Positions 1 through 8,576 of a DNA stretch of 64,000 nt are shown piece by piece. Source of the stretch: Leptospiraceae bacterium (GTDB lineage Bacteria > Spirochaetota > Leptospiria > Leptospirales > Leptospiraceae); contig JACKPC010000003.1 in NCBI GenBank assembly GCA_024233835.1, positions 404,501 to 468,500 of the forward strand, written 5' to 3'. Made by a program: the position numbers and the translations under genes. How positions within the stretch are numbered: position 1 is the first letter of the stretch; each line of letters starts with the position of its first letter. A model generated the notes under the pieces. The model searched no databases. It was not told the DNA's origin and was given only the letters and a program-made list of their open reading frames with translations.

Positions 1-338
1 CCCAGAATGGCTGCTTCCCTGGCCGCTGCTGCTGTTCCGGAAATATATAAATCAACACCAAGATTTCCCCCCGCGTTTATCCCGGATAAAACCCAATCAA
101 TTTTGTCTTTTAAGAGAAAAGGAAAAAGGCGGACGCAATCTGCCGGAGTTCCATGAATTGCAAATTCAGTTTCTGTTCTTTTTTCGATTTGAAAATCTCT
201 CCCTGTGCTGACCTGATGTCCGCAACCGGATTTCGCTTCATGGGGAGCTACAAAAACTTTATTACCTGAAACACAGTTGAATAAGCTGCGAATTCCGGGT
301 GCCTCAATTCCATCGTCATTTGTCAGTAATATATTCAT
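1..338 (-). CDS. surE: 5'-nucleotidase SurE (N-terminal part, cut by window edge)
   Basis: The reading frame begins at an ATG at 336-338 and runs leftward out of the window, giving about 112 N-terminal residues. It opens with MNILLTNDDGIEAPG, the metal-binding NDDG signature of SurE survival proteins. Further on come a GTPADCV stretch and SGINAGGNLG, also conserved in the family. SurE is a cytoplasmic metal-dependent nucleoside monophosphate phosphatase. The start codon overlaps the stop of the upstream M48 protease gene, so the two are probably co-transcribed. The C-terminal half cannot be judged here. Confidence 0.93.
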   Translation of the reverse strand, partial: MNILLTNDDGIEAPGIRSLFNCVSGNKVFVAPHEAKSGCGHQVSTGRDFQIEKRTETEFAIHGTPADCVRLFPFLLKDKIDWVLSGINAGGNLGVDLYISGTAAAAREAAIL

Positions 339-1168
339 ATTTCATCATGCAGCAGATATTGTTTTAACATTCTTTGGTAGCGCTTGGAGAAAAGTTGATT
401 TTCTTCCGGTTCTTTTAAACCTGCCTTCTTGATTCGCTTTGCATTTTCTCTCAGGCGCTTATCCGGTAAGGGATGTGTGGATAGCATTCCCTGAATGGCT
501 TTTCCAACAACTCCACCCCGATTTTTCTTGTCTCGAACGATATCAAAGAAAAAAGACATAGCACCGGGATAGTAGGGACTATCTTTTAAATAGAGGAAAG
601 CCATTTTATCGGATTCCATCTCATCAAAGCGACTATTGGTAAGGAGAGCCAGATTGCCTGCGAATCGAGTGCCCATTTCAACTAATACGGATGAGGTATC
701 CTGAAGGATGATGGAAAGGATCAGGCTTATCCCTATAGAAGAAAGCATTCTTTGTCTGGCATGACGTTTTTCCGCATGGGCTATTTCGTGTGCCAGAACG
801 GCTGCCAGGCTGGCTTCATTGGGTAAAATTTTTAATAAACCGGTATAAACGTAGATAAAGCCACCGGGAGTACAGAAGGCATTGATCGTTTTGTCGTCAT
901 CGAGAATATTTACACGGTAAGGGTAAACTTTCTTCTTCTTTATTGCAGGAGATTTTAAAAGAGTGTTGGTAATCTCCTGAACGTAGTTTCGAATTTTCCA
1001 GCCATTGAATATCCTGTATTTCCTTTTATTCCTGCGAATTTCTTTATCTATGGAAGCCCCGATTTTTACATCATCTTTGTCGGAAAAAATAAGGTTTACA
1101 GTTCTTTCACAGTTTGTGAATTGAAGGCCTAAAAAGAGAATTAGAATAGTAGTATATAGTTGTTTCAT
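335..1168 (-). CDS. M48-family zinc metalloprotease, lipoprotein
   Basis: The product of 277 residues starts with a signal peptide ending in LQFTNC, a spirochaete-style lipobox with the lipidated Cys at residue 20. The zinc motif HEIAH lies at residues 127-131 inside AVLAHEIAHAEKRHA, and a downstream ESDKMA supplies the third ligand, as in M48 peptidases such as LoiP/BepA. I chose the ATG at 1168 because it directly precedes the lipoprotein signal; an upstream in-frame start would add 13 residues ahead of it. By family it should act in the periplasm on misfolded envelope proteins. Its stop overlaps the start of surE (4 bp). Confidence 0.85.
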   Translation of the reverse strand: MKQLYTTILILFLGLQFTNCERTVNLIFSDKDDVKIGASIDKEIRRNKRKYRIFNGWKIRNYVQEITNTLLKSPAIKKKKVYPYRVNILDDDKTINAFCTPGGFIYVYTGLLKILPNEASLAAVLAHEIAHAEKRHARQRMLSSIGISLILSIILQDTSSVLVEMGTRFAGNLALLTNSRFDEMESDKMAFLYLKDSPYYPGAMSFFFDIVRDKKNRGGVVGKAIQGMLSTHPLPDKRLRENAKRIKKAGLKEPEENQLFSKRYQRMLKQYLLHDEI

Positions 1169-1169
1169 A

Positions 1170-3248
1170 TTATTTCTTGTATCGGAAAAGAATATAACTA
1201 ATATCATCTTCCGGACTGGATAAAGAGCCCGGACAGAAACTTTCGAGTTCTTCCATTATGAGTTCTGATATTTCCGGAAGACTTTTGTCCAGATTTCCGG
1301 CAACAAGGTTGGCCAGATTGGTTTCACTGAATAATTCATCCTGTTTGTTTCGGACTTCTACAAGTCCATCGGTATACAAAAGAAGTAAGGAATTATCAGT
1401 AAGCTTAATTTTTGAATTTTCACAATTAGGCGTAATTCCGCTCGTTATCAGCTTTCCTTTTGGTTTAATTAGTTGATACTCTTCTCCGGACTGGAAGAGG
1501 ATGGCCGGAGGGTGACCCGCACTGGCAAGTTGTAAACGACCTCTCCTTAAATCTATATGACAGGCCATGGCAGTAATAAAATTCCCGGCCAGATTTGCAT
1601 CGAGGTGTTCATGCAGATCTTTTAAAATTTTAGCCGGATTCTCTTCTTTCGATTCGTCTGCATCGAGTGTCATCTTTACCATGACGGCAAGGAAAGCGGC
1701 CCCGATTCCGTGTCCGCAAACATCACAGATAAAGAGATTTAGTTTTTGTCTAAGTCTATTATAACGAAAATCAAGAAAATCTCCACCCAATTTCATCATG
1801 GGCCTAAAATTATGAAAGAGTTCAAAATGATTGGTTTCGGGTATTTTTTTAGGTAAAAGAGTGTTATGGATTCTTTGTGCAAGGTCTATTTGTTTTTCTA
1901 ATTCAAGCTGCTGAATTTTTATCAGGCGGGTTCTCTGCTCTACTTTTTCTTCTAACTGTTGAGTTACTTCTGCTTTTAGTATTTGAATTCTTTGAAGGTT
2001 TTCAAGAGCCTCAATTTGGGCAACTTTTTTTTCTTTAAGAATCAAATCTATTTTATCTGCCAGTGCAAAGCCAAGCAATAAAGTTTCTAAAACAGCTCCC
2101 AGATGTAAACCGTGGGAAAAAATGGTATAATCAGGAACAAGCCCTAAGTGCCAGCTGATAAATAAAACAATTCCTATGCTGTAAAATATCCAGGCCAGTG
2201 CGAAAAACTTTTTATTCGGTTCTTTTTTATATCGAAATTTCTGGTAAATAGCGAAGGATAAAAGTATTAAGAAGATAAATATGGAAAAGAATATTAGAAT
2301 AGTAAAATAAAATTTGTAAGTAAAAAGAGAAATAACAGCAAAGATAAAACTGAAGAACGTATAGGCTTTCAAAAAAGTGTAGGCTTTTGTATACAAATTG
2401 GATAGGTTTAAAAAGGAAATACAGAATAGGGATGCAAAGCTTAAGGAAAGGTTTATAAAAAAGAGCAGGGTATTATTTTGTAGACTGGGCTTTGTCGGCC
2501 AGAAGTATTTATAGGAATACCCATCTAAGATTAGAGTAGTAAATAAAATACTGAAAACATACAGGTTGTAGTACAGATAAGCCTTATCCTGTAGTCGTAT
2601 ATAGATGAAGCAATTATATAGGAACATGGCAAGGAGAGTTCCATAAAATATCCCGTGCATTAAAGTTTTTTGGGATTTTAACTCAGTAAAGGTTGCATGA
2701 TTATATAGTTTTAAACTAATAGGAACGCTACCTTTAGATTGTATTCGGAGCAGAACATCCTGTTTCTTTTGTTTATAGGAAGGGATTCGAAAAATGAAGC
2801 CGGGTTCCGGGATTTCTCTTTGATAAAAAGGAAAAAGATCTCCGCTCTCTTTTTTTATAAAAGTTCCTTCTTTGTTCCGGTAGTAGACTTCTATTTTGTC
2901 GATAGCAGACCAACCCAGTTCAAGGTAGAGAGGAGACAGGTTCTTTCTATTTTCTATAAAAGAAAATTGTATCCAGCAGGGATTGTCGATAAGCTTTTTA
3001 AATATAGAACCCTTATCAGACTTTAGGCCCGGTGGAAAATCGGATCCAGACTGAAAAAAAGATTCAGGTTCTATGGAAAATGGCTTTTTCTCCTTATCCT
3101 CAAAAGAAAGACGTATATCCTGTGATAAATTACGAAATATAAAAGAGTCTTCGATTTTAAACGTATTATTTGCTTCAATGTGAAAATATAAAAAGAAATA
3201 TATTGTAAAAAAAAATAGAATTGAAAAATTTTTGATAATACTCAACAT
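1170..3248 (-). CDS. 7TMR-DISM sensor with SpoIIE/PP2C serine phosphatase domain
   Basis: The 692-residue protein has an N-terminal signal/TM segment, a periplasmic region of about 170 residues (7TMR-DISMED2-like), seven hydrophobic membrane segments, a short coiled coil and a C-terminal PP2C-type domain. The phosphatase motifs are visible in order: GGDFLDF, DVCGHGIGAAF, ASAGHPPA, LLYTDGLVE and a terminal EDDISYI. By family it dephosphorylates an anti-sigma-factor antagonist in response to an extracellular ligand. A TTG 45 bases upstream (3293) is an alternative start; I chose the ATG at 3248 because it immediately precedes the hydrophobic leader. The gene is divergent from an RsbW-like ATPase starting at 3344, a likely partner. 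Confidence 0.88.
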   Translation of the reverse strand: MLSIIKNFSILFFFTIYFFLYFHIEANNTFKIEDSFIFRNLSQDIRLSFEDKEKKPFSIEPESFFQSGSDFPPGLKSDKGSIFKKLIDNPCWIQFSFIENRKNLSPLYLELGWSAIDKIEVYYRNKEGTFIKKESGDLFPFYQREIPEPGFIFRIPSYKQKKQDVLLRIQSKGSVPISLKLYNHATFTELKSQKTLMHGIFYGTLLAMFLYNCFIYIRLQDKAYLYYNLYVFSILFTTLILDGYSYKYFWPTKPSLQNNTLLFFINLSLSFASLFCISFLNLSNLYTKAYTFLKAYTFFSFIFAVISLFTYKFYFTILIFFSIFIFLILLSFAIYQKFRYKKEPNKKFFALAWIFYSIGIVLFISWHLGLVPDYTIFSHGLHLGAVLETLLLGFALADKIDLILKEKKVAQIEALENLQRIQILKAEVTQQLEEKVEQRTRLIKIQQLELEKQIDLAQRIHNTLLPKKIPETNHFELFHNFRPMMKLGGDFLDFRYNRLRQKLNLFICDVCGHGIGAAFLAVMVKMTLDADESKEENPAKILKDLHEHLDANLAGNFITAMACHIDLRRGRLQLASAGHPPAILFQSGEEYQLIKPKGKLITSGITPNCENSKIKLTDNSLLLLYTDGLVEVRNKQDELFSETNLANLVAGNLDKSLPEISELIMEELESFCPGSLSSPEDDISYILFRYKK

Positions 3249-3343
3249 GTTTTTTAGAGAGATTATAAGTAAAGGGTAAAAAGCTTTCCTCAAATAGAAA
3301 AGTCTTTTTTTATTCTTGAGTCCAATTTCATTCGTGATGCTAC

Positions 3344-3922
3344 ATGCAGATTATAGGTAATTATACAAAAGAGTTATTGCAGGATGAAGAAAAAGCAAGT
3401 TTCCTTCATTTCAGATTAAAAGTAGGAGATTTCCGGAGTGCCTGGAAAAAGTGCAGTGTCTTATCCGATTGCATTGCAAAGCTTCAATCCTTTTCCATTC
3501 CTGTGAATCGAGAATCTGATTTACCCGATCTGGTGAATGCCTTATCCACAATCTTTAATGAGCTAATCGAGAATGCGATAAAATTTTCAAGCTCTCTCGA
3601 TGATACCATTGAGGTTCGTATCTACTCCTCTGCCACTTATATCAGGATCCATGTTAAAAATACTCTCTCCGAGGAAAAACTCGAAAATTTTAAAAAGACT
3701 TTTGGAGAAATTATCCAGAATCCATCTTCGGTCGAAGAGAAATATTTCTCACGTCTGCAAAAAAACTCGGAGAATGTAGCCGGAACTTCTTCCGGGATCG
3801 GTTTATTGATGTTACTTCATGACTTTCCTCTCCGTATGGCAGCCTGTTTTCACGAAGCAAGTGTGGAAGTCGAGACAGAAGTAGATATTAGAACATATAA
3901 TAACTACGGAATCTACTCCTGA
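3344..3922 (+). CDS. RsbW-like GHKL ATPase (DUF6272-type)
   Basis: The 192-residue soluble protein has a histidine-kinase-type ATPase fold: an N-box in FNELIENAIKFSSS (about residues 73-86) and a glycine lid TSSGIGLLML (about 149-158). There is no phosphoacceptor helix and no TM segment, which matches anti-sigma-type serine kinases or the DUF6272 family rather than sensor kinases. It is transcribed divergently from the SpoIIE-type phosphatase across about 95 bp. This suggests a partner-switching module, although no STAS antagonist is present locally. Family assignment comes from motifs only. Confidence 0.7.
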   Translation: MQIIGNYTKELLQDEEKASFLHFRLKVGDFRSAWKKCSVLSDCIAKLQSFSIPVNRESDLPDLVNALSTIFNELIENAIKFSSSLDDTIEVRIYSSATYIRIHVKNTLSEEKLENFKKTFGEIIQNPSSVEEKYFSRLQKNSENVAGTSSGIGLLMLLHDFPLRMAACFHEASVEVETEVDIRTYNNYGIYS

Positions 3923-3923
3923 G

Positions 3924-4760
3924 CTAAAAGGATAGGGTAAAGTGATAACCGGAATAGGTTCTCAGGTTTATTACACAGGTTCTAAAAAGCAAGTATTGAC
4001 CCTTAATCCCGATTAGTTCATCCTCCAGTATTTTTCCCGGTTTATACGAGACTTTTTTAGATTTATAATCTATAACCGGGTATTCGAGGCTGGTTTCTTT
4101 TTTATTCTGGACTTTCGCTTTTTTTTCTTTCAAAAGGATATCCGGAAGTTTTTCGAGGTTTACTCTTCTGAGTTCGGAGAGATTTAGTTCTTCAGGTTTT
4201 CCACCTATCATTTTCTGCCAGGAAGTCTTATCATTTAAGGAGTTGGCCAGGAATTTTTCGATTTCTCCGGCGGTTTTTCGGTCCTTGACTTCGAGTATCG
4301 GAATGGCCTGAATGGCACCCTGGTCTACCCAGCGTTTAGTGGGAGGTTCTTCCCGTGTAATTCCTACTTTAAGACCGCTGGTATTCGCAAGATAGATGGT
4401 ATGTTTTTTGATACAATTTTCTTTCCCCCAGTCCGGTTCTCTACAGGTGCCGTGCAGGAAGTGACAGGTTTCCGGATGAACCATGCAGGTATCATTTTTA
4501 GCTAATCTGATAAAACAACTATAGCAGGAGTTTCCGAAGGCTTTTTTTGTAGACCGACCGCAGTCTACACAGCGGATAAGGCCGGATAAATAGAATTGTA
4601 CCTTCTTTCCTAAGAGGGAATTTAGACTGAATTCTGAAGTCTGAAGATTGGCTTCTTCTTTTTGTTTGCCATTACCGGAATAGGTAACATAATTCAGGTA
4701 GTAGGTAAGGGGTTGGGTTTCTTCAAAACCCATCATTCTCAAGTATCCTTCCAGCATCAT
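3924..4760 (-). CDS. DUF2797 family protein
   Basis: The 278-residue protein carries four cysteines as two CxxC-type pairs (C64/C67 and C79/C82), then a second Cys/His cluster (HPETCH, GTCREPDW), then IYLANTSGLKVGIT, which resembles the core of GIY-YIG-type DUF2797 proteins. Its molecular function is not established. The start is ambiguous: ATGATG at 4755-4760 has GGAG four bases upstream, while ATGATG at residues 9-10 has GAAGGA upstream. The 5' end of the gene is duplicated 91 bp upstream at the end of the neighbouring DUF1343 gene. Confidence 0.75.
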   Translation of the reverse strand: MMLEGYLRMMGFEETQPLTYYLNYVTYSGNGKQKEEANLQTSEFSLNSLLGKKVQFYLSGLIRCVDCGRSTKKAFGNSCYSCFIRLAKNDTCMVHPETCHFLHGTCREPDWGKENCIKKHTIYLANTSGLKVGITREEPPTKRWVDQGAIQAIPILEVKDRKTAGEIEKFLANSLNDKTSWQKMIGGKPEELNLSELRRVNLEKLPDILLKEKKAKVQNKKETSLEYPVIDYKSKKVSYKPGKILEDELIGIKGQYLLFRTCVINLRTYSGYHFTLSF

Positions 4761-4772
4761 TTCTCCGGGTAA
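4742..4772. repeat. 31-bp direct repeat, copy 1
   Basis: This 31-base sequence, which covers the ribosome-binding site and first codons of the DUF2797 gene, recurs exactly at 4833-4863, where it forms the end of the DUF1343 gene. The two copies start 91 bases apart and enclose 60 bases that contain a 22-bp perfect palindrome. Confidence 0.95.
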
Positions 4773-4781
4773 GTCCTACTA

Positions 4782-4803
4782 ACTACCGGTTTAAACCGGT
4801 AGT
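4782..4803. repeat. 22-bp perfect palindrome
   Basis: The sequence reads the same on both strands (ACTACCGGTTT followed by its reverse complement). It sits between the two 31-bp direct repeats. There is no T-run next to it, so a classical intrinsic terminator is not supported. It could be an operator or the remnant of a small palindromic element. Confidence 0.9.
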
Positions 4804-4832
4804 CAAGGAAATTTCGCCCTGTTTTCTTGAGT

Positions 4833-4863
4833 AGTATCCTTCCAGCATCATTTCTCCGGGTAA
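4833..4863. repeat. 31-bp direct repeat, copy 2
   Basis: Exact copy of 4742-4772. On the minus strand it supplies the last codons and TGA stop (4848-4850) of the DUF1343 gene, while the other copy supplies the start of the DUF2797 gene. Fusing the two copies would give overlapping stop and start codons, so an ancestral overlap appears to have been split by an insertion or duplication. Confidence 0.95.
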
Positions 4864-6176
4864 AGGTAGTATTTTTTAACGTTTTCCTGGTATAACTTTT
4901 CCTTTTTTGCAAAAACCTCGTAAAACGAATCATAAGCGAGGTTGGCGTCTATGCTTTTTCGAAAACCGGGGTTTCCCCAGAGGTTATCCAGAAAGAATTT
5001 TCCACTGAATTCTCTCCATTGGAACTCTTCCGGGTGGTATTTTTTAATAGTTTTAATCAGCTCATAGGAAAGTTGGATGGGATCGTAATCATTTTTAAAT
5101 ATACTCAGCTTCATCCCGAAACATATTTCCCCTTTGTATGGACCGAAAGCCGGTTTAAAAAAAACAGACTGAAAGAAGAAATCCCCTTTTGCATTTTTAT
5201 TGAGTTCGGCTGCAATCTCACTCGCTTTTTTCAAGTAAGGAGCACCAAAGTAAATGAAAGGGGCCTGGGTTCCTCTGCCAACTGAGAGGTTGGTACCTTC
5301 TAATAAAACAAGACTATAATAATTTCTGGCAGATTCCAGCCCGGGCAGGTTGGGCGAGGGAGTATACCAGGGAAGACCGCTGGCCTCATACGGAATATTG
5401 CGCTTGTAGTTCTCTACTTTTAACACCTTAAGCTTTACCCTCGAGGCTAAGAATTCATGATTATAGTAAAGGGCTGCTTCTCCTATGCTGAGACCGGTTA
5501 TAAAGGGTAAAGGAAACTCAGCAGCAAAATTTTTATAGGGTTTTTCGAGAGTATCTCCCCGGATTCCGAGCGAAAGACCGGGTGGAATGTGGTCCAGAAC
5601 AATTAATTCGGTTTTTTCGGATAGAACGTCCATAATGCGTTTTAAAACTGTGAGATAGGTATAACAACGAATTCCCATCCCCTGAACATCAAAAACCACC
5701 GCATCCACTTCTTTTAAAAGCGCCTGTAATTGCTTCCGTTTTAGCCTGTAAACGTGATAGGCCGGAACTTCCAGAATCTTATCCTGGGTCTGAACTTTAT
5801 TGCTGAAGTCTTCTTCCAAACCGAGTATACCATGTTCAAGAGCCAGAAGGAAACTTAGATGAACCGAGTGTTTTTGCAGTGTATCTTTAAGTGTAAAGGG
5901 ATCTCTTCCTATACCGGAAGGGTTGGTTACGAGAGCGATTTTTTTTTCTTTTAAGCTCGGAATGGTTTCTTTATAGAAACGATGAATCGATTCTTTGATA
6001 TTGGACTCGGAAGGGTGCTTTTTTAGGACGGGAACATATTTGTATTCGTATTTGACCTCTACTTTGGTTACAATTTTGGGTTCTACTACAGCAGGTTTTG
6101 TAATGCAGGTTCCGAGAGATATTTGTATTAAAAGGAAAAACAGGGTTTGGAAAAAAATTTTAAAATTTATATTCAT
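4848..6176 (-). CDS. DUF1343 / NamZ-like exo-beta-N-acetylmuramidase lipoprotein
   Basis: The 442-residue protein has a lipoprotein signal ending LGTC (Cys 24). The body shows the DUF1343 pattern: ALVTNPSGIGRD near the start, LEHGILG, VDAVVFDVQGMGIRCYTY, a LDHIPPG loop, then FPLPFITGLSIGEAALYYN. The family founder NamZ of Bacillus removes N-acetylmuramic acid from the ends of peptidoglycan glycans, so a role in cell-wall recycling outside the inner membrane is likely. The extreme C-terminus lies within a duplicated 31-bp sequence shared with the start of the downstream DUF2797 gene. Confidence 0.85.
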   Translation of the reverse strand: MNINFKIFFQTLFFLLIQISLGTCITKPAVVEPKIVTKVEVKYEYKYVPVLKKHPSESNIKESIHRFYKETIPSLKEKKIALVTNPSGIGRDPFTLKDTLQKHSVHLSFLLALEHGILGLEEDFSNKVQTQDKILEVPAYHVYRLKRKQLQALLKEVDAVVFDVQGMGIRCYTYLTVLKRIMDVLSEKTELIVLDHIPPGLSLGIRGDTLEKPYKNFAAEFPLPFITGLSIGEAALYYNHEFLASRVKLKVLKVENYKRNIPYEASGLPWYTPSPNLPGLESARNYYSLVLLEGTNLSVGRGTQAPFIYFGAPYLKKASEIAAELNKNAKGDFFFQSVFFKPAFGPYKGEICFGMKLSIFKNDYDPIQLSYELIKTIKKYHPEEFQWREFSGKFFLDNLWGNPGFRKSIDANLAYDSFYEVFAKKEKLYQENVKKYYLYPEK

Positions 6177-6192
6177 ATACTACCCTAAATGA

Positions 6193-7434
6193 TTAGATTA
6201 CAGGGATTCCAACTTCAGAGATGACACATTTTTTAGAACTTTCTGAAATATATTCCTTTATATTCCCGATAGAAAAGGTCCCGTTATGGAGTTTGATAAC
6301 CTGGTTTACTACGGAAAGGCCGAGACCCATTCCAAACTTTTCGACTTCATAAAAATCTTCCACCGGGGGCATTAAACGTAAAAAGGGTTTTAAAAGCAGC
6401 TTTTCTTGCTCTTCGGTTATCGTTCCCATTTTATCATCTACAGGATTAATGCAGGTCAGGACAAAAAAACCATCTCGAAAACCTGTGATTACGTTGATAG
6501 TGGTATGTTTGAGGGAAAATTTCATGGCATTTATCAGAATTTCTTCAAAAGCAATGCTCATATACTCCGTATTAACCATGAGATTATAACTTTTTTTAGG
6601 AGGTTCTATAAAAAACTTACAGTCTTTTTTTTCCTGAGCAATTTTGGATAATTGACTGGCAAGGCTTAGAACGTCATTGGTTACTTCTCCGGAGGTTCTG
6701 GGACTTAAAGTAATGGAAGACTGGGAAAAAATGGAAAGGGCATTGGTAATGGAACTTATCTGCTGCCGGCAGAGGTTATTATTGCTTACCAGCAGGTCTA
6801 GAATCTCTTTATCTACGAGGTATTTCTCTTCTCCCTCTACTACCATGGGTTTTCGAATCATCTTTATCATGTCAGTCAGGGTCATGGCGGAGCCAAAGCC
6901 ACTACCCTGTGAAATGGTAGCCTGTAAATTGTTGATGAGGTTTACGGAAATTTCGAGGTTTTCTTTGTTTAATTTCCCCTGTTTGTAATTATCCCAGAGG
7001 ATATCATTCTGCTTTTCTTTAGTTGAACTTAGTTCCTGAATTTTCTCGAGATGATGAGCCTGGCTATAATTAAGTGCTAAATCGATGGTTTCCAGCAATT
7101 TCTGATTATTAAAGGGTTTTACGAGGTAATTGAAAACACCGAGTCTCATAATATCTACGATCTTTTCGGGATGAACAATAGCGGTCAGAACGATAACCAT
7201 CGCGTCCGGATTTTTTATTTTAAGTTGTTTAATGAATTGTTCACCGGTTAAAATAGGCATCATTAAATCCACTAAATATAAATCAAAATCCTTATGGGAA
7301 GACTGGTTTAAGGCATCTTCTCCATTTTCGGCCTGACTTACTAAGTAACCCTGAATTTCCAGGAAATTCGCAAGGGTTTCCCTTATAGATTCTTCATCTT
7401 CCGCTATCAGAATTCTTGCTAATTGCTCTTCCAT
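6193..7434 (-). CDS. Response-regulator receiver domain fused to GHKL ATPase domain
   Basis: Residues 1-120 form a REC domain: RILIAEDEES with the acidic pocket, the phospho-acceptor in DLYLVDLMMP and the KPF lysine motif. A helical linker of about 130 residues follows, then a HATPase_c domain with an N-box-like ILINAMKFS and a G-box GMGLGLSVVNQVIKLHNG. I see no histidine-containing H-box between them. This suggests an ATP-binding output module controlled by phosphorylation rather than a normal hybrid kinase. It lies 16 bp upstream of the DUF1343 gene on the same strand. Confidence 0.8.
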   Translation of the reverse strand: MEEQLARILIAEDEESIRETLANFLEIQGYLVSQAENGEDALNQSSHKDFDLYLVDLMMPILTGEQFIKQLKIKNPDAMVIVLTAIVHPEKIVDIMRLGVFNYLVKPFNNQKLLETIDLALNYSQAHHLEKIQELSSTKEKQNDILWDNYKQGKLNKENLEISVNLINNLQATISQGSGFGSAMTLTDMIKMIRKPMVVEGEEKYLVDKEILDLLVSNNNLCRQQISSITNALSIFSQSSITLSPRTSGEVTNDVLSLASQLSKIAQEKKDCKFFIEPPKKSYNLMVNTEYMSIAFEEILINAMKFSLKHTTINVITGFRDGFFVLTCINPVDDKMGTITEEQEKLLLKPFLRLMPPVEDFYEVEKFGMGLGLSVVNQVIKLHNGTFSIGNIKEYISESSKKCVISEVGIPVI

Positions 7435-7539
7435 ATTTTAAATTTAGCACCTGTTTCAATGTAGAATACGCTTTTGCTATTCAGGAGTCAATTTAAAAAA
7501 GCTTCTTGCCTCTTTATATTTCTATGCTCTTTTAGATTT

Positions 7540-7917
7540 ATGAAAACCTTTCTTTTTTTGACTACATATTTTGTTTTTATTTGGAAAATTCCCTGTCTTT
7601 GCATAAAGGGAGGGTGCTCGAACGGAAAGGGCTTATTTCGTTATTCTAATGGGGATTATTACGAAGGGGAATGGAAAAATAATAAAGCCAATGGTTTTGG
7701 TATCCTGTATTATTCCGGTGGAGAAGAATACTTTGGACAATGGAAGGATGGAAATGCTGAAGGAGTGGGAGTTTTTTATTTTAAGGAGGGAGGAAAATAC
7801 TCAGGAGAATGGAAAAAAAGTCGGGCACATGGATTCGGTACTCTCTATGATAGATATGAACGGGTTATTTTCTCCGGTCAATGGCAGAATGGAAAAAAAC
7901 AGAAAAAAAAGATATGA
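7540..7917 (+). CDS. MORN-repeat protein, small, exported
   Basis: About 125 residues with a hydrophobic leader (MKTFLFLTTYFVFIW) followed by roughly four MORN repeats of the form Y-x-G-x-W-x-x-G-x-x-x-G-x-G, for example YYEGEWKNNKANGFG and YSGEWKKSRAHGFG. MORN repeats are beta-hairpin arrays used in protein or lipid binding. I used the ATG at 7540 since it begins the leader; an upstream ATG at 7474 would add 22 residues. It is followed at 7975 by a second MORN gene, so the pair probably arose by duplication. Confidence 0.75.
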   Translation: MKTFLFLTTYFVFIWKIPCLCIKGGCSNGKGLFRYSNGDYYEGEWKNNKANGFGILYYSGGEEYFGQWKDGNAEGVGVFYFKEGGKYSGEWKKSRAHGFGTLYDRYERVIFSGQWQNGKKQKKKI

Positions 7918-7974
7918 GTCAGGCTTGGTGTCTTATAGGCTGGTAATAAATTATTTGAACTATTGAGGTGCTTG

Positions 7975-8511
7975 ATGAAACGATTAAAGGTTTTTTTTAT
8001 TCTATTGTTTATACTTACTTCCTTTGCTTATCCCCTGTTAGCCGAAGAAGAAAAAAGCGGAGCCTGTTCGAAAGGAGACTGTCAGAATGGTTACGGGGAA
8101 GCTGAAATGTCAGAAGGAGAGATTAAAGCCAATTACAAAGGTTATTTCAAAGACGGAAAGTTTCATGGTAAGGGAGAATTGAAGAAATCAGATGGTTATT
8201 TGTATAAAGGAAGTTGGGAAAATAACTTACCTCACGGCCTGGGGAAAGCTCGTTTTTCTACAGGAGAAATGTACTATGGTTATTTCAAAGCCGGTCAGGC
8301 AGAAGGAAAGGGGAAGTTTCAAGATAACGAAGGAAATCTCTATATAGGATATTTTAGAAATGGCTTATATAATGGAAAGGGGAAAATGATATATAAGAAC
8401 GGATATATCTATGAGGGTGAGTGGAAAGACGATAAAAAACACGGAAAAGGAAAGCTGTATAAGGTAGTTTTTGATGGGGAATGGAACGAAGATAAACCGG
8501 TAAAGAATTAA
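7975..8511 (+). CDS. MORN-repeat protein, exported
   Basis: A 178-residue protein with a clear cleavable signal peptide (hydrophobic core, then AYPLLAEEEK) and about five to six MORN repeats, such as YKGSWENNLPHGLGKA and YEGEWKDDKKHGKGK. The start at 7975 has GAGGTG five bases upstream. It lies immediately before the RND transporter genes on the same strand; whether it works with the transporter is unknown. Confidence 0.8.
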   Translation: MKRLKVFFILLFILTSFAYPLLAEEEKSGACSKGDCQNGYGEAEMSEGEIKANYKGYFKDGKFHGKGELKKSDGYLYKGSWENNLPHGLGKARFSTGEMYYGYFKAGQAEGKGKFQDNEGNLYIGYFRNGLYNGKGKMIYKNGYIYEGEWKDDKKHGKGKLYKVVFDGEWNEDKPVKN

Positions 8512-8576
8512 AGAATCAGTTTTCTTGACAGGCTTTTGCCGGTTGGAATGCTTGTCGAACTGGAGAAATCTTTAGT

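Noticed and set aside
4782..4803. The 22-bp palindrome as a Rho-independent terminator
   Set aside because: There is no T-run on either side and no loop; the stem is also AT-rich in the centre.
7649..7966. A second long open frame overlapping the first MORN gene
   Set aside because: It is out of frame with the MORN repeats, has a composition unlike real proteins here and no ribosome-binding site; it reflects the repetitive MORN codons.
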